DNA of 64,000 bases. Source: Aricia agestis. Its lineage: Eukaryota > Arthropoda > Insecta > Lepidoptera > Lycaenidae. The stretch lies in contig NC_056428.1 of NCBI RefSeq assembly GCF_905147365.1, positions 28,116,001 through 28,180,000 on the forward strand. Direction: 5' to 3'. The notes below the pieces were generated by a model. That model saw only the letters and a list, made by a program, of their open reading frames with translations. It made no database searches and was not told the DNA's origin. Positions within the stretch are counted from its first letter, which is position 1. Each line of letters begins with the position of its first letter. Shown here piece by piece: positions 49,508 through 61,100 of the stretch. The translations under genes and the position numbers were made by a program.

Positions 49508-49770
49508 CAGTGGTACTCAACCTTTTTTATACGGGCCACGTTTTGGTCATGGTGTCACAGGCAGCGGGCCGCAGCCGAAATTTTTTAGGGTAAAAAAAAT
49601 AACGTTCTTCAAATTAGTAATTAAAAAGTGGAAAAAATTTCCACGACTTTCACGACGACAGCCTTTTTTGGCGTGAATTTAGGCGGGAAGTTCAAAATGA
49701 TTTAACTTCACTACTGACAAAATCCCGGCGAGCCACATGCGGCCCGCGGGCCGCAGGCTGAGTACAGCTG
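49508..49770. mobile_element. hAT-like non-autonomous element
   Basis: Left end CAGTGGTACTCAACCTTTTT and right end GGGCCGCAGGCTGAGTACAGCTG recall hAT elements whose ends read CAGTGGTTCTCAACC. GCGGGCCGCA occurs near both ends. A clean 8-base target duplication is not evident. Confidence 0.6.
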
Positions 49771-50881
49771 GTCTAGACTCCAGTGTTTTTAGTTCAATTT
49801 ATATTACTATGAACGGACTCCGAAAATGCAACATGATTCGGAAGTCTTTTGAGACATAGATTGTATGTCATTTTTATAGAAGAACTTTGAATGCCATTAA
49901 CAGCATAATATTTTGACTGAATAACATTGTATGGACTGCATAAAATATTATAACAATAGTAAAAACTTTACTGATCTTTTGATACTTATTCTGAAATGTA
50001 GAAAGACAATAAGATCTTGTAGATATAATGCTTCTTTATGGCTATCACAATAGTAACACTGTTTAAAAAAAAAATAAACAACTGTGTTCAATCTCTCGAC
50101 AAATTACACTACGAATAAAATATGTAAGAAACTTTAAATATATTGTATTAAAATAGTATCGACTATTATGAAATCAATAAAGCAAGTTTAACATTTCTAC
50201 GACATATGCATTAAAAACTTACTCAGCTGTTATCAAACATTATCAGAAAGGCCTAATTAAACTTTGGACAAAATGCTTTGCTTACTATTGAATTAACCAA
50301 ACAAAAAATATTGTCAGAAAGGGCAAGATACCCGATGCCATGCGAAAAGATCTTTGTCTACAGCCTGGTGGCCGAATATGAAGAAATCAATCACTACTTG
50401 TTTCCTTCATTGGTGCTTAAAAATATTTCTTGCTCTTATCGCATGCCTATGGAAACGTTATTCAAGCGAGAATGGAAGAAACAAGTATCGAAACTGATTT
50501 TGTGACTTGTTTGACCCGACTATAGACACCAGAAAAAAAAAATCTTCTCTTGTTCGATTACTGAGTAAATCTTTTATTATTTAGCACGGTTAAGCCTTAG
50601 AGCAAAACATGTCTATAAATGCCTTTAAATTATAATTAAAATGTGTTTTATATGTGGACCATTGTTTTGTAGGTATTTAATAATATGTAGATAATAATAT
50701 ATTACGCAAATAATCTTGTCTTGTTGTTTTGTCAATTTTTATAATAAAACAAGTTATGTCTGTGCGATGTTGTATTATTTTTATGTCGGAAGCCCCTACT
50801 AGAATTTCTTAATTGTTTAAAAATAAAGGACCCCTCTCAGCTTAAAGAAATTCATTTATATACTGCATTTCGTAGCACTTA

Positions 50882-51086
50882 GGCCGTGCGCCCATTGCGA
50901 CTTTTTGTAGGTTTGTAGTCGCGATACTGTCGCATATTTGCATCGATACAGTCTCGCGACTGCAGTCGCTAGCTCTGTGTGTTTTGTATGGAGTAGCAAA
51001 TGCGACCGCGCGTTAGTAGTGATGCAGTCGTGCACTTCATAGTCGGGCGACTGCATCGCTACTAAAAGTCGCAGTGGGCGAAGGCC
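50882..51086. mobile_element. MITE of the GGCCG.GCGCCCATTGCGAC family, complete copy
   Basis: Starts GGCCGTGCGCCCATTGCGAC and ends TAGTAAAAGTC-type inverse with GTCGCAGTGGGCGAAGGCC. Internal words GATGCAGTCGC and GCGACTGCATCG are inverted. Two more copies follow at 51301-51400 (partial) and 51405-51743. Confidence 0.8.
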
Positions 51087-51091
51087 CTCAG

Positions 51092-51300
51092 GGCCGGGAC
51101 ACATAAACACGAGACGACGTCGTGTCGTACGATGATGCGGCGTCGTTTCACGAATCGACGTAAAAAAGTACGTCGCGACATCGTTAAACGTGCCACGGTA
51201 TACGGCACGACGTCGCGTTACGATGTCGCAACTTAGTTTTTTACGATGCTCGTCGTAGATTCCCACGACACGACGTCGTATCGTGTTTATATGTCCCGGC
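51092..51300. mobile_element. GC-rich palindromic MITE (ACGACGTCGT-rich)
   Basis: Left GCCGGGACACATAAACACGA and right TCGTGTTTATATGTCCCGGC. The arms continue with GACGACGTCGTGTCGT and inverse. It lies between two copies of another MITE family. Confidence 0.85.
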
Positions 51301-51404
51301 GCGCGCCCATTGCGACTTTTTGTAGCGATGCAGTCGCTAGCTGTTTGTTCTCGCCCACCTGAACACGATGCAGTCGCGATGCTTACTTCACTAAGATTCA
51401 CTAA

Positions 51405-51743
51405 GGCCGCGCGCCCATTGCGACTTTTTGTAGCGATGCAGTCGCGATACTGTCGCATATGTTCATTGATATAGTCGCGATGCAAACGCTAGCTGTGTGT
51501 CCTGTATGGCGATTGGCGTTGCAAATACGACTAACGCGCGTTAGTAGAGATGCAGATGCTTGCGATCGTCACAGTTACAAGATGGACTCCGTTGAGGCGA
51601 CATTTTAGTCACGTCGTCTTTGGTGCTGCTTTTACGTAGGCAACCGAAGAGCAGACAGCCGAAGCGTTATCCACTCCCGCGCTTCCCTCCCTCCACTTTC
51701 TCCCCGATGCATCACTACTAAAAGTCGCAGTGGGCGAGGTGCC
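51405..51743. mobile_element. MITE of the GGCCG.GCGCCCATTGCGAC family, interrupted copy
   Basis: Starts GGCCGCGCGCCCATTGCGAC and ends CTACTAAAAGTCGCAGTGGG then CGAGGTGCC. About 130 extra bases in the middle (51565-51705) are absent from the 50882 copy. Confidence 0.7.
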
Positions 51744-51937
51744 TCATGGTAAATTGTTTGAAAATTTATAAGTGCGGATAGTCTTATAAGTTATAACTTA
51801 TAAGTAATAACATGAGTATGTATCTCATTTTATTACTTCAATTGTTTTCAATTTGTAGATTTCTTGTTTTGAAATAATCAGCGTTTTATGTTAACATTAA
51901 AATGGTGACTATTAAGAAAAGCATAACAATTAAACAA

Positions 51938-52263
51938 TTTTTTTTTATGAAATAAGGGGGCAAACGAGCAAACGGGTCACCTGATGGAAAGCAACTTCCG
52001 TCGCCCATGGACACTCGCAGCATCAGAAGAGCTGTAGGTGCGTTGCCGGCCTTTTAAGAGGGAATAGGGTAATAGGGGAGGGTAGGGATGGGAAGGGAAT
52101 AGGGGAGGGTAGGGAAGGGGATAGGGTAGGTGATTGGGCCTCCGGTAAACTCACTCACTCGGCGAAACACAGCGCTAGCGCTGTTTCACGCCGGTTTTCT
52201 GTGAGAACGTGGTATTTCTCCGGTCGAGCCGGCCCATTTGTGCCGAAGCATGGGTCTCCCACG
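51938..52263 (+). repeat. Dispersed repeat family R1, copy 3 (+)
   Basis: Intergenic copy from a T tract and ATGAAATAAGGGGGCAAACG to GGTCTCCCACGTA, with the same G-rich middle. It gives the full length and orientation of the family outside the Mbs gene. Confidence 0.85.
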
Positions 52264-52307
52264 TAAATTGTGATAATTTATTTTTGTTGACGGATTATTG
52301 TTTAGGT

Positions 52308-52440
52308 ACTAGCTATTTGACCGAGCTTCGCTCGGTATTCGATAAAACACGAATAAAATGACATTTTATAAAAATGATTCCTAGCTAGATCGATTTATAG
52401 CCCCCGAAACCCCCTATATACTAAATTTCATGAAATATAT
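52308..52440. repeat. Dispersed repeat (CCGAGCTTCGCTCGGT), copy 1, with AT tract
   Basis: TGACCGAGCTTCGCTCGGTA, GATTCCTAGCTAGATCGATT and CCCCCTATATACTAAATTTC then (AT)n. The same order recurs at 63118-63240, there also followed by (AT)n. Confidence 0.75.
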
Positions 52441-52557
52441 ATATATATATATGCCCCCAAGCAAAAAGTCCTTCCTGTTATGTGAAATTCGTAATCAGAA
52501 GACCGAAATACACCTTGTAAATTTTCTAAAAAAAGTCTTGGATCCTGGAACCGTATC

Positions 52558-52558
<1 letters not shown>

Positions 52559-52643
<85 letters not shown>
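52559..52643. repeat. (AT)n microsatellite
   Basis: About 42 uninterrupted TA units. Open frames through it encode only Ile-Tyr repeats. Confidence 0.97.
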
Positions 52644-52645
<2 letters not shown>

Positions 52646-53636
52646 ATCGATGCCCCCAAGCAAAAGGTCGGTAACCGAAAAATCCAAATTTTACAGGAGC
52701 GATGATTTACTGTTTTTTGTGTATATTTTGGCAAATAAGTATGCAAATATGTTTAATCTTAAGCTAGTAATCTGTGAAAATAAATAATACAGGATAAATC
52801 TTGAGTAAAAAATTACGCTATTAACACTTTATTCGATAAATTTATTAATTGTAATATTACAAGGTTTGAAGAAAACACACAGAATATTGTGTATTAATAA
52901 GGTTGATTCATATCAAAACAAATTATTGAACTCTCAAATCAGTTTTATGAAAAACACAAAGTAATTAAGGGGGTCTAGGTCAAGAAACGGACGATTTTCA
53001 AGATTTAAACGGGGGACAGGAGACATAACAATATAGTAATTTAAATTATGAAATACAATTTGAGAGAATGAGATACAATTTTTTTATGAAAGTAAAGAAC
53101 ACGGATCATTTAACAAAAAAACAATAGAATATGTCAAGTAGTTCCAGACAATTTAATTTAATTCAGTTGGAAGTTTTAAATTGATACTGGGGACACTGGA
53201 AAAAGAGAGGGTTGATACATTATATCACCATAATAATTTCTTTCTTCTTTCTCTTTGAATTAAGTTTTTAATTAGCCAAAATAAAGTACCAATGGACAGT
53301 TTTTAATTAACCAAAATGAAGTATAAATGGTGCCGTAATACAAAATATGCCAAAATGTGAGTAATAATTAGTACTATAATAGTGTGCGAGGATATAACGG
53401 CCAACCATGCGATCCCAGAGATATTATGCTTATTTTTCATGTCGTCTCCATACTAAAATTTCTTAAAAAAAATATTACTCCCTTATTACGTTACACGTAG
53501 ATGAGTCTTTTTACATTTTATTATGTAATAACAACTAGGAAAACATATTATTTCAGCCCAAAAAAATGACATCTGGAAATTCAAGTTCCTATGTCTATGA
53601 AACTCGATTTTCGATCCACTGTGCGGCGTTCTGAAA

Positions 53637-53740
53637 GTAGCGCGCGGCCGCGAGCGTCCACAAGCGGCCGCCTCTGCCGGCCTCGCCGCGCCTCTTCGCG
53701 CCGCTGCCGGCCGGTGCCGATCCTGTGTGAATTGGCCCTT
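53637..53740. other. GC-rich patch
   Basis: CGCGCGGCCGCGAGCGTCCA followed by GCCTCGCCGCGCCTCTTCGC and GCCGGCCGGTGCCGATC. There is no start codon-donor combination. It directly precedes a MITE and may be repeat DNA. Confidence 0.4.
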
Positions 53741-53749
53741 ATGCTACAA

Positions 53750-54020
53750 TAATGAGGGTGTTTGAAATTGCCAGCAGGTGCCGCTAATCGCTATGTAGCC
53801 TTAGGATCTATCGTGTTTGGACACGATAGATCCTAAGATCCTAAGACATAATATTATGACAGCAGTAATTGGTTACTGCTGTCATAATATTATGTCACGA
53901 TATAGGTCACGATATAGCTGTCTTGTGTCACGATGATATGCCTATTTGACACGAGTCACGACAGACCCTAAGGCTACATAGTGACACCTGGTGGCAAATA
54001 GAATTTCAAACACCCTTATT
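53750..54020. mobile_element. MITE of the AGGGTGTTTGA family with inner hairpin
   Basis: Ends TAATGAGGGTGTTTGAAATT and AATTTCAAACACCCTTATTA. Inside, CATAATATTATGACAGCAGT and its inverse form a strong stem (53850-53896). It is related to the outer element at 44010-44515. Confidence 0.85.
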
Positions 54021-57000
54021 ATTTTCAAGGTTCATTTCAAGCAGTGTACGGGTTCTTTTATTTGTCGCTTCTTCTACTCGTCCCTAGATGGCGCTGTACT
54101 GTGCTCGTGAACTACATCCTTTTCTCTTTGTTCACATTGCACATCTGTATATCTGTCGGTCTGCCGTTCAGGGACGTGTTACCTCCGCTTTCCATGAAAT
54201 TGAACCTTACGGCTTTGCCATAAGGACTCGATAGGGGTAAAATAAATCCGGTTGTTTTGTATGTGTGTAACTGGGTTAAGGTGGGCCTGTAGGCGGGGCA
54301 AGAGAGAGAGACAGACAATCTGCGTTATGTACATCCCTTATATACGTGACCTATATTCTAAAGGGGCGAAAACGAAGTAAGCTGACAGTACCTCTCTCTT
54401 TCCTATATATTAGTAAAGCCTGTTACTGAAACGTGTAATGGGGAGTAAAAAGATATTTAGCTTGTTCAATCATATACAAATTGATATCAATTTGAATGTT
54501 TATTAAATTCGTAGAAAGGCGGATCAAATTGATCAAAGTTATAATTTTGTAATAATCAAATGAATTGAGGCGAGGTTCAATCAGTGGAAAATTTTTGAAA
54601 TTTGTGGTAAAATATGAATGCTATATGAATTAAGTATTTGAATATAAAGCTATTTTATTATTCGTAGAGCTAGACTAAGTATATGAAGTTGATAAACATG
54701 GGCATAGCTAACGCCGTATCTTTTACACGTGGCCCCTTGGGCACCCATTGTGCGTAAGCAAAGACTTATAAAAACTTTTGAAACATATTTTTAGAATAAA
54801 AAATATGTCAATATAAAAAAGAAAAACAATTAAGTACTTTGTTTCCCACATAAAATGCGGGTTGAAAAGTTGGGAATACACTAAAGTCTAAGCTATTTTT
54901 TTCTTTTGTGAGAAATCTTAACTTTCGTAAGAGCCTTCAAACAAATGTTGCTTCTGTTGACAAAATAATTTGTAGCAGGAAAAGACTCAATAAATTAATT
55001 TTTATTGATTTTTTCAATAACTTTCATAATATGCACAAGTGGTGCATTCAAAATATCAACAAACCAAGAATTTATCAAATGGTAGGTAGGTAGGTTCTGG
55101 AATAAACATGTTATCATTTAGGATACATTTATTTAACGAACATGTTCAAAACATATGACCTTACACGACAAAAATAACAAATACATTTCTTTGTAATCAA
55201 AAATTATTATAGAACATATTATTATTATTACTTTCTTCTAGAAATGATAAAATTACAAACTAGAAAATTATCAATAAGAAAAGTATCGGCAGATGCCAAA
55301 GGGAGCGTTCAAGTATTACGTAAAGAAAAACATTTGTTTACATTTTAAACGTGCAATTTTTAATGATTTTAGACCCTATACTATTTATAAAGCACCGTTA
55401 TATTTTTCTGTACTTCTTTCCCCCTTAATGTATAGTACTTTATAAAAAATCGTATAGTAACGATTTTTGATATTCCTCTTTTGTAAAGCATTGTAAAGTG
55501 TTTTCAGATTCCTCTTCCCCAAACCGCGTTACGTAATACATGAAAGCTCCCGAAATCACAGTCCATTTACAGTTACCTCTAGTCTCTATAATATAGAGCG
55601 TCGAGCGGCATTAGGATCACTTTATTTGACATCTAGAGTTAAATAACTGTAAACGGATATACCTACAACCTACTGTGTAAGCACAAGCAGGAATAATTAC
55701 CGAAAATTATTTGTATGAAGACAATATCTCACAATATTGGAAATTGAATATTTTTTTTAATTAGCTTTTCGAATACGTAGCCGCCATAACATTCCTGCTT
55801 ACCCTTCTGAACTTATTTAGTTTATCTACAAGTAACTTGTGCCGTCGGCAAAATATTACTTATAAGCTATCGTTAACAGAAAAGGACAAGATAAGGCAGT
55901 GTGTAGAACCTAACATGGCCAGTTTGATAGTATGCATATTGCAATTAAAATAATTCACAAAGTTTCAAAAAAATCTAAAAATACATATAACATTTTTCTG
56001 AAAAGTCTTTGTTCTTGTTTAGTTAAAACCGCCAACAGGTGGCGCTATCTTTCTGAATCAGGTTTTCAAATATTTTTTTAGATGAAATTACTTAATTTAG
56101 TTTAAGTAGGCTTCTGCCAAAGTTATTTTTGGCTTAATTTTAATAGTTTGAAACATTTCTACATTTAAACCTAATCGTTCTAGGAATTTTCAATTTCTTT
56201 TTTAAATTATACATTAAAAAATTCCATGAAAACTTGACCTATAATAATAATTAATATAGGACGATGTATTCTAAAAAAATTAACTTTAGAATAATATCTT
56301 ATAAAATTATGTTATATTTACAAATAAAAAAATCAGGAATTAAGAAGTGTAAAGTTATAAAAGTTTTCATTCACGTGGGTAGTTGCTCTGATTTCATAAT
56401 TTAAATGTAGGTATAATCTTGTAGACATACTAAGGTATTAAAGAATTAAATTAAATTAAAGAACTAAGAACGTGTAGGTAAGCAAACCTTACCTTAAGAG
56501 ATTCAAAATGCATAATATACCAAATACCTACAGAATACAGATACAAAACTACCCATAAAATTACACCAAATCATTAAAACAGACAATTTTTTTACGAAAA
56601 ATAAGTGACTTGTAAAAATAGCAAACATATGACAAAGGAAGGCTGAAAATTAAAATAAGAAGCATTTATAATAATCTAGCATAAATAAAATAATATTTTA
56701 TACGTTTTCCAACTCTTTTTACATCTTTGGTCAATACCTAATGGGTTGGTGATCATTTTGAACACTTTAATTTTATGTTCTCAATCTTATAACAAGTAAA
56801 AATATTTGAACACTCGACATTGGGACACTGGTAACCATTACAGATTAAAAAAGTAGTTATTAGGTAACAATTATGTAAAAGGCAGTGTTATGTTATTAAT
56901 AAAATATACGTATTGGCGTTAAAATAGGTATAGGTAATTGAAGCCACTACGCGCGTGGCTGCCACATTTATAATTATTCTGAATATTGCTTTGGAAATAT

Positions 57001-57300
57001 TTAATGCTTTCTAAATAACAAGTAAATAACCATTTTACTAATACATTAATAATACAATACTTGAACTCAAAACCTATCCAAAGCTAATAATTATGCAATT
57101 TCGGTATAATAAATATTGGTTACCTAACTTGTACTAACCTACACAGATCACTGAATCCAACAGCATTGCAATGTAATAGTTCATGATAATCGTCGATTTT
57201 TGTACAAAATAAAAAAAATAGGAAAGTGGGTACAGTGCTCCCAAAGTGATAATGCGCATAGAAATTTTTGTTACTTCTCAGCAACGATCGTATTTCCCGA
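54021..57300. other. Intergenic AT-rich stretch between Mbs and CCP gene
   Basis: No protein-like frame was found on either strand. It holds a small inverted element at 55560 and long A/T runs. The frame at 54908-55093 is Asn/Lys/Phe-rich with no motif and was not called. Confidence 0.5.
55560..55665. mobile_element. Small inverted-repeat element
   Basis: GTCCATTTACAGTTACCTCT faces GTTAAATAACTGTAAACGGA, loosely inverted, with a TAGAGCGTCGAGCGGCATTA middle. Confidence 0.4.
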
Positions 57301-57398
57301 GGGTCGGAAGACGTCGCTGCAAGCGCTGCTTTAAACTTAACTTTATGAAAAAAACTTTGCAGCGTCGTAGAGGCGCCTGACGTGGCTCCGACGCGGAC

Positions 57399-57429
57399 GT
57401 TACCATGGTAACGCCGCGATGGCTTCCCG
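57399..57429 (+). promoter_or_regulatory. Candidate RFX X-box and short first exon
   Basis: GTTACCATGGTAAC (57399-57412) is a perfect palindrome that fits the X-box bound by RFX factors. It sits in a CpG-rich patch (57300-57480). Seven bases later ATGGCTTCCCG|gtgagt (57419-57429) reads as Met-Ala-Ser-Arg ending at a good donor. No partner exon was identified on the + strand. The region is also about 440 bases past the stop of the - strand CCP gene, so it may instead be a chance palindrome in its 3' UTR. Confidence 0.35.
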
Positions 57430-57867
57430 GTGAGTTAAAGCACTTATTGACGGACCGGCGACAGCGGACAGCCTCCGGCTATTATGATATTAATTACTTC
57501 TATTTCCTTTGAACAAGGTGCAAAATGCAAGTGCATTGTTTGGGGCTCTTACGTTTCATAGATTCGGGTGTTTTCGTGGTTACGACCATTAGCGAAGATT
57601 TGCATGCGGTGCATTATTAATTTAGGAGTACTGTAAGTGTACAGAGTACCTACTTACACATGTCACAAGTGGAACTCCAAAATTGTGACAGCGTAGTGAC
57701 GCAATATTTGGTACTTACTACTTAAATACCTACTTGGTACCTACTATTATTTCGATCGTCTTTTTCAGGACGTGATATTTCAATTTCAACGCGCCCCAAT
57801 TAGTTTCAATTAAAAATCGAAGATTGTCGAGTACTATTAGCATGTCAGGCTGTAAATAATAGTCTTA

Positions 57868-58144
57868 TCAACGTACTGCAACTCCGTTTATAGTGACGAC
57901 AGCGTTCGGGCCAGTGGGCTCTGGTTCGTAGGCCGAGTCCGTATCGCTCCGTCGTCCGTACGCCGAGTTTTCTGATAGATTCTCGCCGTAAGGTGAATCG
58001 TAGAGATTGTCTGTGACGTGGTCGTATATATGTCGGCCATTCGTGTCGTGAAGTGTCGCGTAGCTCATCACGGCTGCGTTCTGGTCTTCTTTCCTCTCCG
58101 CACCTTCTATGTTTTCTGTGTTCTTAACTGGCGTCGCTTTCCGT
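57868..58144 (-). CDS. CCP gene terminal exon: tyrosine-rich cytoplasmic tail
   Basis: Acceptor CCATAATTTCAG; phase 2 in; ends at TGA (57870-57868). It encodes 91 residues: a basic start (RKATPVKNTENIEGAERKED), then AVMSYATLHDTNGRHIYDHV, YDSPYGENLSENSAYGRRSD, and an end VVTINGVAVR. It has seven tyrosines in acidic or polar context but no catalytic domain. Codon use is GC-rich against the AT-rich flanks. Confidence 0.93.
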
Positions 58145-61100
58145 CTGAAATTATGGCTGCTGTTATTACTTGTTCTAGTTAAAGTGCCTACTTTGTAGTT
58201 ATTTTTAATCTAAATGGGTGAAGTGCAACTAAGAATAAAGGTCGTTTTATTGGTCGATATCGAAGATTTGGTCGGGCACTATTTTAAAAAAGACTTAATG
58301 ATTACCGAGTAGGTACGTAAACAAATTGCTGTAAAGTCGACTCATTTTCCTAACATTGTTGTAGTTAACACTGTAATATTACACAGCATATTGCATAATA
58401 TTCCAAGAGACAAGCGAGCTTTGATTGATAGCGTCAGCATACCATCTATGTACGGTCGGTGTCCCTTACATTTTGTATCCTTGTGGAACTATGATGAATG
58501 CAGCCAGGGCAACTTGCACTAGAACATCGACTGTACAGTGCGTGCATGACAGAAATACCGATGCTAATCCTATCCGCCGCCAAACAATACGCGGCTGATA
58601 CACTCATTTGTTAAGGTGACGCCGTGTTAAAGTAAAAAACCGTGTTGGATATGTTTTAAATTATTTGTTTTCTATGAGAGGCCGACCCGGACTCTCATAG
58701 AAAACAAGAAATGGAAAGGGCGTAAGCGAAAAAAATGGTTTTTGTCGCGTAATTTAAAAAACGCGTAAATATATTTCATAATAAGCTATGGACAAATTAA
58801 AGTGCATGCTTGAAGTTTGAACCAATCTATGTAAAAATTTTGGAAGCTTAAATTACACTCCTCTGTAGGCAAAATTAGAATCCCTATTTTACAGAGGTCT
58901 TTTTGAGTAATTTTTCTGTGTTATGAAAATTGACCAATCGTGTTATGGTATGGCTAATTCAAAGATAAAGACATGATGAATACTGACAATGAACTTTAAT
59001 TTCTTAGCTTTAGTCGTTGCTGAGAAAAATCGATATTGCTACAGCTAAATTATCAAGGCGTCGCCTTAAGTTAGGAGGAACAAACGGTGAGTACTGAGTT
59101 GTCATACAAAATCAAGAGGGCCATGGTTCGAACAATATGGCCGACTTTAACACAATCATTCGCGCCTTCGAAAATGTTACGGAGAATATTGGGATGTAAT
59201 CAGCGTTTTTAGAAACGTGAATTGAGCTTTAAAACTCAAAAGAGAAATTCTTAAGGTAGAGTCAGATCTGGCCGCGCTGGACGTTGATGCGATTACGTAG
59301 TAACTATTTAATAATAAACATTATATATCACATAATATTATAATAATCTGTGTTTTTGATGTCAGGAACTTTATAATAAAAAAAAACATTGAATATGAAG
59401 CCTGCAGTGCAGTCGATATATTGCAGTTTTCCATATTGTTACGGTTTCAATATGTTTAATATGCCTTATATAAGGCCAAAAATCTGAGTGTTAAAAGCCT
59501 CTGTAAAATAAAAAAGATAAAAAAAAGCCCAAAACTTCATAAAGCGTACCTATTGTTTTCAAGCATATTATAAAGTACCGTCCATTGTTTCAGCAGCAAT
59601 TCTTTGAACACATCAAGGCACGCATTGCATTGTCGCTCGAAAGCAATAATATAAAATAAGTACTTATATTTTACGTCAAAGCAAATTGCATTAAATTTTA
59701 ATTAATACAAATTACAATTTTATTAATTGCCGACAATGAAGCATCAATTTGTGATGTGAATTTTGGTCATTTTCATTTGCACAATATGGATTTTACACAC
59801 TCAAATTTAATTTTTGTGATAGACTACCATTTACGTCTGTCAAGTACCAACGTATAAAACAACAACAACGTTTAAGGCGCTGTGGTTGTTGCAACTACGT
59901 AAAATGGGTTTTTTAAATAATGTTTTTTGTAAAGGAAATGTCATTATTTAAGTATAAAAACGTACCGTTTTAAAATTGAGAAAATTTCGTATTCGCAAAG
60001 GTATATCAGTATTCAGTACACAATTTGATAAATTCTGCTCGATAGAAAAAAAACTCAGATGACTGTTATAACGCTGTTTTTCATAATTAAATCATTTACG
60101 GCTAAATTACACACTTTCTAGAAAAAACAAAAAATGTAGTATATGTGTCGTAACCTTACCTAAACGATTTAATATATTTGATTTGTGTAATACTAAAAAA
60201 AGGTTTTTTCTCCTATTTCCTAATATCATATTTTATCAAGGCACGCGGCGAGCGCGTATCCGCCACTGTACAAAGCGCGCTGATATGAATGTGATTTTAA
60301 TGTCCTTTATTATTCGTACTGACAGACATCGACCTGCTAATTTTAGGCACTACTGGGCCAGTCGATTCAGAGTTCAGACTGTTATAAATAAATCCGTTTA
60401 TTTCACACTAATATTCTTCAGTTATTATTAGGTATAGCGTCAGTATACGTGGATCTCTTAACTAATAAGTTCTTAATCTTACCGAGCCGTTGTCGCCAGA
60501 GGCAAGCAAAATTATTATACTGTTATTTGCATCTGTCCCTCGTGTAGGAAACACTGCGTATACCTATGAGGCTGATATCTGTTAAAAGCCTGCAAAACAC
60601 AAAAACTTACAGTCTCAAATATATAACTCCGAGCAGCATCAACAGGAAGAGTACTACTCCGCAGCCAACGCCAACACTGAGGGGCAGCGCCCCGCTCTCC
60701 GCCGCTTCGTTGGTCGCCAGTTCGCACTTGGGATCCTCTCCGGACCACTTGCCATCATCCATGCACTTCCGCAGGAAGGGTCCCACCCTCTGGAACTGAG
60801 GTAGGCAGTGGTACTCGATGGAGCTGCCGAAAAGTGTGGAACCGTTCGATATTATGATGCGGCCGTTCTCGATCGTCCCGGGTGGCTTGCAGTCGATCGC
60901 TGTTGACAAATAAATAATAGTTAACAAAAAAATTAAAAGAAACACGCTTTTTTCGAAGTATTTTTTATTTTGTTCATAAAATTTTAACAAATTATTGCAT
61001 TGTCATTGGCTCTTAATACGCATGCAAAGTTGCGAATTAAGTAGACTACAGCTGGAGATAGGTAAAAATCGTGCGTAAAGATTCCGTTACATACATACAG

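Noticed and set aside
50856..51485. 209-codon open frame on the - strand
   Set aside because: It runs across three palindromic MITEs; the peptide repeats ATKSRNGRA blocks that correspond to the repeated DNA words. No start context or splice pattern.
52430..52746. Frames of about 85-90 codons on both strands
   Set aside because: They are translations of the (AT)n microsatellite (Ile-Tyr runs).
60515..60799. Open frames on the + strand over the CCP exon
   Set aside because: They are the antisense of the membrane-helix exon, which has the CCP cysteine pattern on the - strand.
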